From Ilyomonas sp965277535 (GTDB lineage Bacteria; Bacteroidota; Bacteroidia; Chitinophagales; Chitinophagaceae), in NCBI GenBank assembly GCA_965277535.1, contig OZ255825.1, positions 1,736,001-1,800,000 on the forward strand: 64,000 nt of DNA. Reading direction: 5' to 3'. Of the stretch, positions 53,526-61,146 are shown piece after piece (within the stretch, counting starts at the first letter, position 1; each line of letters opens with the position of its first letter). Under the pieces are notes generated by a model, which saw only the letters and a program-made list of their open reading frames with translations, was not told the DNA's origin and searched no databases. Made by a program: the position numbers and the translations under genes.

Positions 53526-54200
53526 CTATTGACCTGATTGTTGCTGAGCTTCTTTTTTCATCTTGTCGTTAGCAGATATTAAAAATTCAACGCGCCGGTT
53601 TTGTGCTCTGCCTTCAGCCGTGCTATTGTCGTATTTAGGAGCCGATTTTCCAAATCCTTTAGTAGTAACTCGGGAAGCGGTAATGCCTTGTGCCGTTAAA
53701 TAGGTAGCCACCGACTGGGCTCTTTTTTCGGATAAGGTTTGATTGTATTCTACCGTACCGGTGCTATCGGTATGACCTTGCACTTCTATGTTGGTATCAG
53801 GATATTTATTCAACACTGTTATCAGATTTTGCAAGGTTGGAAAAGCGGCTGAATTTAAATCTGCGCTGTTAAAACCAAACAATACAGCATTGCTAAATTC
53901 CACTTCAATACCTTCGCCCACGCGCTCTACTTTTGCCGAAGGAACAGTGTTTTTAATTTCATCTGCCTGCTTGTCCATCTTCTTACCAATCACAGTTCCG
54001 GCAGCACCGCCAACGGCAGCACCAATAATAGCACCCAATGCAGTATTTCCTGTTAGTTTGCCAATCACACCGCCCACTACAGCACCACCGCCAGCACCAA
54101 CAACACCGCCTTTTTGCGCTTTGTTCATATTGCTGCACGATGGTAGAATGAATAGCATAGCTGCTGAAAACAGCCATATTGAAGAACGAAAGAATTTCAT
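53526..54200 (-). CDS. OmpA-family lipoprotein with glycine zipper
   Basis: 224 residues from MKFFRSSIWLFSAAMLFILPSCSN, a lipoprotein signal with Cys after LPS. A Gly-rich zipper follows (GGVVGAGGGAVVGGVIGKLT, then AIIGAAVGGAAGTVIGKKM), likely a short membrane-active helical pair. The C-terminal OmpA domain (VEFSNAVLFGFNSADLNSAAF, IEVQGHTDSTGTVEYNQTLSEKRA, GRAQNRRVEFLI) binds peptidoglycan. It anchors the outer membrane to the wall, like Pal-type proteins. Confidence 0.9.
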   Translation of the reverse strand: MKFFRSSIWLFSAAMLFILPSCSNMNKAQKGGVVGAGGGAVVGGVIGKLTGNTALGAIIGAAVGGAAGTVIGKKMDKQADEIKNTVPSAKVERVGEGIEVEFSNAVLFGFNSADLNSAAFPTLQNLITVLNKYPDTNIEVQGHTDSTGTVEYNQTLSEKRAQSVATYLTAQGITASRVTTKGFGKSAPKYDNSTAEGRAQNRRVEFLISANDKMKKEAQQQSGQ

Positions 54201-54243
54201 ATATACATTGTTTACAGCCGGTTCGCCAATTTTTATGCCACTG

Positions 54244-54365
54244 TGTTTTTTTGAACCACAAAGGCACAAAGTACACGAAGGTTCACGAAAAATAATAGAC
54301 ATTGCTTCTTATAAACTTTAGCGTCTTTGTGCCCCTGCCTACCGGCAGGCAGGTTCGCGGTTTTA
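54244..54365. repeat. GAACCACAAAG inverted repeat with a nested palindrome
   Basis: Left arm TTTGAACCACAAAGGCACAAAG (first 20 shown to TTTGAACCACAAAGGCACAA) near 54250-54271 pairs with CTTTGTGCC near 54325-54333. The continuation of the right arm is interrupted by the palindrome CCTGCCTACCGGCAGGCAGG at 54334-54353, after which GTTCGCGGTTTTA resumes. It looks like a small element inserted into a larger one. Confidence 0.55.
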
Positions 54366-54432
54366 CATAATAAAAAATGAGCAAAAACAAACTCTCATTT
54401 TTGTGCTCCATTTACAACTACATTTATCGGAT

Positions 54433-54696
54433 ATGATAAAGAAATATTTCGAAAGAATATCCTTGTTCATTATACTCGCTTTTGTTTCATTATTGCTCTG
54501 TGTATTGCTCCTCATCAGCCGTCAGCCCGATGAAATAAAAGGTGAACTTCTTTCGCATCTTATCATTGCAAGTGCGTTGTTTTTTGGTGTTGATGTGCTG
54601 CTAAAAAATATTCTGAAACTAAAAACAGTTTGGCTTTGGACCATTCAGATTCTATTGCTCCTCGCCGCGATTTATGTTTGGATTGTGAGTGAGTAA
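54433..54696 (+). CDS. Small three-TM membrane protein
   Basis: 87 residues from MIKKYFERISLFIILAF. Three hydrophobic segments (about 8-30, 42-58, 65-83) separated by short charged loops. No family recognised. Its last 45 nt overlap the 3' end of the APC permease gene on the other strand. A small hairpin with a CAAAAACAAA loop (ATGAG/CTCAT) lies 50 nt upstream. Confidence 0.55.
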   Translation: MIKKYFERISLFIILAFVSLLLCVLLLISRQPDEIKGELLSHLIIASALFFGVDVLLKNILKLKTVWLWTIQILLLLAAIYVWIVSE

Positions 54697-56055
54697 ATCG
54701 TCGGTGGGTACGGCCGGATTCTTTCTGAAAAACGGTTCTTCTTTTTTTACATACGCCACTATAAAAAACACAATCAACCCCATCAAAGCAACGCCTAAGC
54801 CATACCACATTTTTTCTTTGGTTGATAAAAAGATGCAAAACCAAATGACGATAGCAAGCAGCACCGGCACAGGATACAGAGGCATCTTCCAGGCAATAAA
54901 GCGGCGTCCTTTTCTTTTGCTCAATAACAGCAAACCCACTGCCTGGCTGATGAACTGAACCAATATGCGCATGGCTAATATGGCCTGAATTACATCTTTC
55001 AAATTATTAAAAATAATGCTGAAAACAAAAGCAATACTGCCCAGTGTTAACAATGATACATGCGGAAACATTTTTGTTTTGTGAAGTTTGGCAAACGGTG
55101 CGAAGAACGAACCGTTTTTTGCCGCTGCATAAGGTATGCGGCTATAACCCAAAGTGGCTGAAAAAACCGAAGCAAAGGCTACCCACAAAATTAAAATGGT
55201 AACTACTGTAGCCGCGGTTGAACCGGCTAATACTTTAATATAATCACTCACTACAAACGAGCTTTTTTTGATGACGTCAAATGGCAGTACAGAAGCCACG
55301 CTGATGTTCATCAATAAATACAAAATAGAAATACCGGCAATTGAAATAAACATGCTGCGCGGAATGTTGCGTTGCGGATTTTTTATATCGCCACCCAAAT
55401 GGCAAACATTGTAATAACCGAGGTAACTGTACACTGTTTGTACGCTTGCGCTGCCCAACGCTGCAGCAAAAGCAAAGTTGAAAGTAAGGCCAGTGTTCAT
55501 GTTATGCAATGGCACTAAAAAATTGCCATGTGCAATACCACCGGCAATAATGATAGCAATGGTAAGCAAAACACCTATCCATAAAGCAACCGTTATCCTG
55601 CCAATGGCTTCAATTTTCCGGTATAACAAAACAACAATCAGCACTATCAAACCGCCGCTTATCATTTTGCTTTCCACCTTGTTTAATGGCGTTAAAAACG
55701 ACACATATTTGGCAAAGCCTAACGAGGCAGAAGTCAATACAAGCGGAGCTTGTATCATGGTTTGCCACACAAACAAAAAGCTCATTAGCTTGCCCCATTT
55801 GTGTCCGAAACCTTCTCTTAAAAAATTATAACTGCCGCCTGCCAGCGGGTAAGTTGAGCCTAATTCGCTCCAAATGGTGGCATCAATAAACGATAAGAGA
55901 GCGCCGGCAAGCCAGGCATATAAAAAGTAAGGCCCGTTCATAATGCTGGCAACAGTGCTTAACACCACAAACGGACCAATGCCCACCATATCAGTCATGT
56001 TGATGGCGGTTGCCTGCAGCAGGCTTATCTTTTGATGCGCACCATTTTTATCCAT
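54652..56055 (-). CDS. APC-family amino-acid permease
   Basis: 467 residues from MDKNGAHQKISLLQATAINM; the 56-codon extension is not protein-like. Twelve TM helices, with the TM1 break at MVGIGPFVVL and the YPLAGGSYNFLREGFG stretch typical of the amino acid-polyamine-organocation superfamily. Substrate unknown. A TACTTTTG promoter box lies just before the ATG. Divergent from the amylase gene. Confidence 0.87.
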   Translation of the reverse strand: MDKNGAHQKISLLQATAINMTDMVGIGPFVVLSTVASIMNGPYFLYAWLAGALLSFIDATIWSELGSTYPLAGGSYNFLREGFGHKWGKLMSFLFVWQTMIQAPLVLTSASLGFAKYVSFLTPLNKVESKMISGGLIVLIVVLLYRKIEAIGRITVALWIGVLLTIAIIIAGGIAHGNFLVPLHNMNTGLTFNFAFAAALGSASVQTVYSYLGYYNVCHLGGDIKNPQRNIPRSMFISIAGISILYLLMNISVASVLPFDVIKKSSFVVSDYIKVLAGSTAATVVTILILWVAFASVFSATLGYSRIPYAAAKNGSFFAPFAKLHKTKMFPHVSLLTLGSIAFVFSIIFNNLKDVIQAILAMRILVQFISQAVGLLLLSKRKGRRFIAWKMPLYPVPVLLAIVIWFCIFLSTKEKMWYGLGVALMGLIVFFIVAYVKKEEPFFRKNPAVPTDDLLTHNPNINRGEEQ

Positions 56056-56060
56056 AAAAA

Positions 56061-56068
56061 CAAAAGTA
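56061..56068 (-). promoter_or_regulatory. -7 box TACTTTTG of the APC permease
   Basis: Exact TAnnTTTG match on the reverse strand, 5 nt before the ATG, so the mRNA would be almost leaderless. The TTTTGTTTTT part is also a copy of the window's recurring motif. Confidence 0.5.
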
Positions 56069-56115
56069 AACGGCACAATAATAGTGTTTCTTTGCTTCAA
56101 AAAAATTGCATTGAA

Positions 56116-57390
56116 ATGAGTGTACTGTTTAAGCAATTGGATTGGGCGAACGGAGCCAATGTTTATGAAGTGAACACACGGCAATATACGCACGAAGGAA
56201 CATTTGCCGCCTTTGCAAAACATTTACCGCGATTGAAAGATATGGGCGTGGAAATATTGTGGTTTATGCCCATCACGCCTATTAGTTTAAAGGGCAGACA
56301 AGGCACGCTGGGCAGTTATTATGCGGTGGCCGATTATACCGCTATCAACCCTGAGTTTGGAACGACGGACGATTTTATCAGCATTGTACAACAGGCACAC
56401 AGCCTGAATATGAAAGTGATTATTGACTGGGTTGCCAACCACACCGGATTAGATAATGCCTGGGCAACACAAAACCCCGACTGGTATAAAAAAGATGAAT
56501 GGGGAAACTTTACCGAAGCCAACGGCTGGAAGGATGTAATTGATTTGAATTATAACAACAAAGACATGCGTGCTGCCATGATTGCCGCTATGAAGTTTTG
56601 GATTTCTGAAGCTGATATTGATGGCTTTCGTTGCGATATGGCGCACTTGGTTCCGCTCGATTTTTGGCAGGAAGCCCGCACTGAATGTGATAAAGTAAAA
56701 CCGTTGTACTGGCTGGCTGAAACGGATGAAGAAAAATACCTGCAAGTATTTGATGCTTCGTATGCATGGGAATGGATGGTGGACAGCACTGCATTGGTAA
56801 AGCACAGAATGGGACTTGAAAAAATGATGAGCGTGCTGATGAAATATGTGAACCAGTGCAGCGATCATGCGCAAAAATTACTGTTTACCGCCAACCATGA
56901 TGAAAATAGCTGGAACGGAACAGAATATGAAAAATACGGCGCTGCTGCTAAAACTTTTGCTGTGTTTACTAATACATGGCTTGGCATTCCGCTCATTTAC
57001 AGCGGACAGGAATTGCCCAATTACAAACGCCTGAAATTTTTTGATAAGGATGAAATTGAGTGGACGAATGGAAAGCCTGCCCTGCAGGATTTTTATAAAA
57101 CCTTACTCACTTTTAGAAAGCGGTGCAATGTGTTTCATTGCAATGCTGAGATGATACCACTTGATACACATGCAAGCGATAAAGTGATGGCATATGTTTG
57201 TAAATATGAAGATAAAAAGGCTTTGGTTTTGTTCAATTTTTCCGATACAGAAAGGGTTTGCTTCTCCGTTACGCATGAGGAACTTAAAGATAAATTTCAA
57301 AACATTTTTTCGGGATTGACTTTTGATTTCGATGCCACCATTTCTTTTGAATTGTATCCCTGGCAATACATCGTTTACGAAAAAATATAA
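56116..57390 (+). CDS. GH13 alpha-amylase-family glycosidase, cytoplasmic
   Basis: 424 residues from MSVLFKQLDWANGANVYEVN, no signal peptide. The GH13 catalytic triad is visible: nucleophile Asp in DGFRCDMAHLVP, acid/base Glu in LAETDEEKY and the Asp in TANHDENSW. Motif I is DWVANHTG. It is short, lacking long extra domains, and probably works on internal alpha-glucans or maltodextrins. Exact specificity (amylase, maltogenic, glucosyltransferase) is not clear. Confidence 0.87.
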   Translation: MSVLFKQLDWANGANVYEVNTRQYTHEGTFAAFAKHLPRLKDMGVEILWFMPITPISLKGRQGTLGSYYAVADYTAINPEFGTTDDFISIVQQAHSLNMKVIIDWVANHTGLDNAWATQNPDWYKKDEWGNFTEANGWKDVIDLNYNNKDMRAAMIAAMKFWISEADIDGFRCDMAHLVPLDFWQEARTECDKVKPLYWLAETDEEKYLQVFDASYAWEWMVDSTALVKHRMGLEKMMSVLMKYVNQCSDHAQKLLFTANHDENSWNGTEYEKYGAAAKTFAVFTNTWLGIPLIYSGQELPNYKRLKFFDKDEIEWTNGKPALQDFYKTLLTFRKRCNVFHCNAEMIPLDTHASDKVMAYVCKYEDKKALVLFNFSDTERVCFSVTHEELKDKFQNIFSGLTFDFDATISFELYPWQYIVYEKI

Positions 57391-57425
57391 GCAGATTTCA
57401 TCTTCCCAAAACATCATTTATTGCA

Positions 57426-57884
57426 ATGAATAACGAAACAGAATGGCATTGCAAATACTTTACTGAATTATCAGTTACACAGTTGTACGACATACTGCAA
57501 CTGCGCAGTGAAGTGTATGTGGTGGAGCAGCAATGTATTTTTTTAGACATGGATGGCATAGATAAACAATGCTATCATTTGTTTGGTTATCAAAAAAACA
57601 ATTTGGTTGCCTGTTGCCGTTTGATTGCACCTGATATGGCGTATGAAAACAAAGCTGCCATAGGTCGTGTTGTCAATGCGGCTTCAGTTCGCGGCAAAGG
57701 CGTTGGTAAACGGCTGATGCATCTTGCCATAGAAAAGTGTAAGCAACTGTTTCCTCACTTTCCCATAAAAATCGGTGCTCAATTGTATTTAAAAAATTGG
57801 TATGCCAGTTTTGGTTTTGCGCCTTGCGGCGATATCTATTTAGAAGATGGCATCGAACACGTTCACATGGAGTTAGCTGTGTAA
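57426..57884 (+). CDS. ElaA-type GNAT acetyltransferase
   Basis: 152 residues matching ElaA: TQLYDILQLRSEVYVVEQQC, FLDMDGIDKQCYHLFG, IGRVVNAASVRGKGVGKRLM (acetyl-CoA loop RGKGVGKR) and the C-terminal FAPCGDIYLEDGIEHVHMEL. Substrate unknown. It follows the amylase gene after 35 nt on the same strand. Confidence 0.9.
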   Translation: MNNETEWHCKYFTELSVTQLYDILQLRSEVYVVEQQCIFLDMDGIDKQCYHLFGYQKNNLVACCRLIAPDMAYENKAAIGRVVNAASVRGKGVGKRLMHLAIEKCKQLFPHFPIKIGAQLYLKNWYASFGFAPCGDIYLEDGIEHVHMELAV

Positions 57885-57904
57885 AAAAGCGATGATCAAG
57901 CCGA

Positions 57905-57930
57905 AAAAAGAGGCAAAAACAAACCTCTTA
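57905..57930. repeat. Small hairpin with a CAAAAACAAA loop
   Basis: AAGAGG and CCTCTT pair around the box, giving a loop of CAAAAACAAA. A similar hairpin, ATGAG/CTCAT with the same loop, is at 54376-54395. Confidence 0.5.
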
Positions 57931-58080
57931 AAATTTCTTAATTGGTTATTTCGCAAATAAAATAAATCTTTGTGCCAATCGCTTTTATAACTAAAAGTAT
58001 AAGTTCCGGTTCATCCGGCTCTTTTTTATTAATATCGAAATCCATCTCATCAAACAGAGATGTACAACAAACAACTAACA

Positions 58081-59064
58081 ATGAGCAAAATGAAGAAAAC
58101 CATCACTGCACTACTGCTGCTCCTTATTGGCTCTGCGTCATTTGCACAGTACAATTTCCGCCGAACGCAAATTAAGCCGGTGTACAGTTCAAGAGAAAAT
58201 ACCACTGAGATTGGTATCAACGCAGGGATGAACGCTTTTATGGGCGATTTGGGTGGTACGGCTGGCAAAGGTGAGCCTTTTTCCAAAGACCTGAACGGCA
58301 TTAGTATGCGACCGCTGTTGGGACTATCGTTTGGCTACTACCCCAAAAGCTGGTTGAAGCTAAATGCGACGTTTAATTACACAACCAATGCAGGTGCTGA
58401 TAGTGTGATAAAAACAAAAATACACCAGTCGTTGGGCAGGTGGGAACGCAATCTAAGCTTTCGTTCGCGTGTTGAAGAATTATCTCTGAATGTAGAATGG
58501 TATCCATTGCAATCGTTCAACCCTACACATCGCGAAACATTGCTAAAACCCTTTGTGGGCGTTGGTGTGGGAGGCTTTCATTTCAATCCCCAGGCAGAAT
58601 TAAATGGACAATGGATTGCTTTGAAACCACTGCATTTGGAAGGTGAAGGTTTCTCAGAGTATCCTAACAGCAAAAATTATAGTTTGTATCAGTTTTACAT
58701 TCCTGTTAACCTTGGTTTTAAATATCGCCTGGATGATCAGTTGGCACTTGCTTTCACTGCCACATTCCGCAAATGCTTTTCTGATTATTTGGATGATGTG
58801 AGTCAAACTTATATTGACCCTACCTTGTTTAATAAATACCTATCTCCGAATGATGCTGCACTTGCCAAACAACTTTACTATCGTGGTTCAAGTACAACGC
58901 CGCCAAAGCCTGGTAGCCCACGTGCATATTCAACTACAAAGGATTCTTATACTAGCTTGTATCTTACGCTTACTTATAATTTTGGTGAACGTAAAAGCAA
59001 AGAAGACCGCGTTAGTGATCGTGTGATAAAAGTTAAGCGCTTCCGCAAAAGAAATAGTCAATAG
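58081..59064 (+). CDS. Outer-membrane beta-barrel protein
   Basis: 327 residues from MSKMKKTITALLLLLIGSASFAQ, a signal peptide. The mature protein has many amphipathic strands (EIGINAGMNAFMGDLGG, PLLGLSFGYYPKSWLKLNATFNY, PFVGVGVGGFHFNP, YIPVNLGFKYRLDDQLALAFTATF). These fit the DUF6089-like outer-membrane barrels of Bacteroidota. It ends in a basic tail (SDRVIKVKRFRKRNSQ) unusual for a barrel, where an aromatic last residue is the norm. Confidence 0.82.
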   Translation: MSKMKKTITALLLLLIGSASFAQYNFRRTQIKPVYSSRENTTEIGINAGMNAFMGDLGGTAGKGEPFSKDLNGISMRPLLGLSFGYYPKSWLKLNATFNYTTNAGADSVIKTKIHQSLGRWERNLSFRSRVEELSLNVEWYPLQSFNPTHRETLLKPFVGVGVGGFHFNPQAELNGQWIALKPLHLEGEGFSEYPNSKNYSLYQFYIPVNLGFKYRLDDQLALAFTATFRKCFSDYLDDVSQTYIDPTLFNKYLSPNDAALAKQLYYRGSSTTPPKPGSPRAYSTTKDSYTSLYLTLTYNFGERKSKEDRVSDRVIKVKRFRKRNSQ

Positions 59065-59445
59065 CATTTTCTTAAAAATCGAAACAGTCAATCAGACTTG
59101 TTTGATAAAAAAGTTCCGAATCGTTTAGCATGATTCGGAACTTTTTGTTTTGCGATAATTTATAACTGAATGAATGGAACGCTCAAAAATTGTGATAAAA
59201 ACAAAAAGCTTGCATACATCGAAATAAAGCGATTATAGCTTTTACATCTTCCGCGTCATGCCCTTCATTTACCATGTTACACCATCTTCAAATGAGATCA
59301 TTCGCACAGAGAGATCAGAGCCAATAAAGATCATTATTTTATTCTGTTATCACCGTTTCCTCTATGCGCCAACTCTTCTCTTTATTCAGCAAAACATACC
59401 GTCTTTAAAAGGTTACCCATTTGAGAACCGCGTAAGTGCGTTCAA
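59065..59445. other. Intergenic, terminator and a decayed hairpin copy
   Basis: After the terminator at 59108-59150 come a GATAAAAACAAAAAGC variant of the recurring box near 59195 and a degenerate copy of the CGCACAGAGA hairpin (59303-59368). No gene is seen. Confidence 0.55.
59108..59150 (+). terminator. Intrinsic terminator of the barrel gene
   Basis: Perfect 15-bp stem AAAAAGTTCCGAATC/GATTCGGAACTTTTT (59108-59122 with 59132-59146), 9-nt loop, then GTTTTGCG. Confidence 0.88.
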
Positions 59446-61134
59446 TCAGAAATGATAAACAACGCCACCCAGTGCCTGAAAACCGAGCACGGTGTATTGG
59501 TTCCAGCGTTGGTATTTATTATTGAATAAATTGTTGAATTGCAGCCAGGCACTGAACGCCTGATTGATTTTGAATTCGGCACCTGCATTTAAATCGAATG
59601 CACCTTTTAAACGCTCTGACTGCCGGGTTTTTGTGGTGAGATAACGCGCACCATTCCAGGCAAACAAATCGGTTTTAAACAATAAGTCTTTGATAACATT
59701 CCAGCGCAGCGAACCATTGAGTTCAACAGGCAGCAAGCCCCAAGCTTTATTATTATCGGTTAAATTATTGTACTGGTTAATGGTAGCACCGGCAAGCAGC
59801 GAAAACTTCTCCTGCACAGTGTAGCCAAGCTCGCCGTGCAGTTTAATGTTGTGCATATCGCTTTCATTCACAATCTTGAATGATTGACCTGTAATACTAT
59901 CGTTTACAAACAAAGGCTGGTTATAAATGTGCTGAAGCGTGAGCTGTGCATTGTAAGTAAAGTGATTGCCTGCGCTCCCTTTAAAACCTGCATACGCATC
60001 AATAAAACGGGTGCTTTTTAAAAAGGTAGGTTGTTGTATCCAGGGATTGAAATTTGCTAAATACTCATAATTGGTTTTGTTGTAATAGCCTTTCCAGCCA
60101 GCCATCAGCACAAATTTTTCTTCATTGATTTTGGCCTCTGCCGTGATGTTGGGCAGCATATAAAAGTTGCTGTTATCCCACGATGGAATGATGCCGCCAA
60201 CCAATGTTAGATTGTTGCTTTTGTACTGCAAGGAAGGCGATAAATACACTAAATTGTTGTTGATTTTATTTACCGTATCACCTTTGTATCCCGTAAGATT
60301 TGCGGTAATTCCGAAATTAAAAGCGACTGCATCGCCAAAGGTTTTTGATACTGGTGCATCTAAAATAAAATTACTTTCGGCGCCTCCGCGGTTATCGCTA
60401 AAACCATCAATCAAAATGGTTGGATTGTACGATAAGCCAAGGCTATTGACGGTTTTATTGCGCAAGCCAAGCTTGATACCAAATGTTGAATAGCGCAGTC
60501 GCAAATCTTCTTTTGCCAACTTCAATGTATCGGGCTGAAAACCATATTGGTATTGTATGTTATTATCAAAGAAAATCTTACCTGTAATTTCATTGTTACC
60601 ACTGGTAAAAATGCCAATCGCATCAGCGTTAAAACGACTGTATTGCTGATAAGGCAAACTGCCTTTTGACGATGTATATTTTGCATTCACATTCAGTACC
60701 GAATGCGCACCATCGCCGAACGACAAACCGGTTTGCAGATACGGCGTTGCATAATTGCCAATACCCGCTTTCAGGTAGTTTTTGTTTTGCCAGTTAATGC
60801 CTGTATCAATTACTGCAGCCAGAGGCTTTAACACACCTGCCTGGTAGCTGAAAAATAAATTTTGCGAAGGCACATTGTATTGCAAGGTTGGCAATGTTGA
60901 ATCGGGCAACGGAGTAGCAGCACTGAAGTTGATTTTTGCCGATGGCTTTAGCTCCGGTTTGTAAGAAGAGGTTACTGTAACCGTCCGGCTTGGAATGGTG
61001 GTGTCGGAGGATGAAGGAGCAGTTTCTCTTCTGGTTGGTGTTGCTTTTGTTTTTGCCGCTTTTTTACTTCGTTGCGCATTGGCAAACGGCGTTACAGCCA
61101 AAAGAAAAAGAGTGCAAAAAAGAAATGGTTTCAT
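59446..61134 (-). CDS. Outer-membrane barrel paired with TPR protein
   Basis: 562 residues with a signal peptide (MKPFLFCTLFLLAVTPFANA). A basic linker (RSKKAAKTKATPTRRE) leads to VTVTSSYKPELKPSAKINF and then a series of barrel strands, ending NLFNNKYQRWNQYTVLGFQALGGVVYHF (terminal Phe, the outer-membrane sorting signal). The C-terminal part is like a TonB-dependent receptor, but there is no carboxypeptidase-like domain or full plug. It is translated 12 nt after the TPR gene, a pair often seen in Bacteroidota. Confidence 0.85.
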   Translation of the reverse strand: MKPFLFCTLFLLAVTPFANAQRSKKAAKTKATPTRRETAPSSSDTTIPSRTVTVTSSYKPELKPSAKINFSAATPLPDSTLPTLQYNVPSQNLFFSYQAGVLKPLAAVIDTGINWQNKNYLKAGIGNYATPYLQTGLSFGDGAHSVLNVNAKYTSSKGSLPYQQYSRFNADAIGIFTSGNNEITGKIFFDNNIQYQYGFQPDTLKLAKEDLRLRYSTFGIKLGLRNKTVNSLGLSYNPTILIDGFSDNRGGAESNFILDAPVSKTFGDAVAFNFGITANLTGYKGDTVNKINNNLVYLSPSLQYKSNNLTLVGGIIPSWDNSNFYMLPNITAEAKINEEKFVLMAGWKGYYNKTNYEYLANFNPWIQQPTFLKSTRFIDAYAGFKGSAGNHFTYNAQLTLQHIYNQPLFVNDSITGQSFKIVNESDMHNIKLHGELGYTVQEKFSLLAGATINQYNNLTDNNKAWGLLPVELNGSLRWNVIKDLLFKTDLFAWNGARYLTTKTRQSERLKGAFDLNAGAEFKINQAFSAWLQFNNLFNNKYQRWNQYTVLGFQALGGVVYHF

Positions 61135-61146
61135 GCTTTTGGTTTT

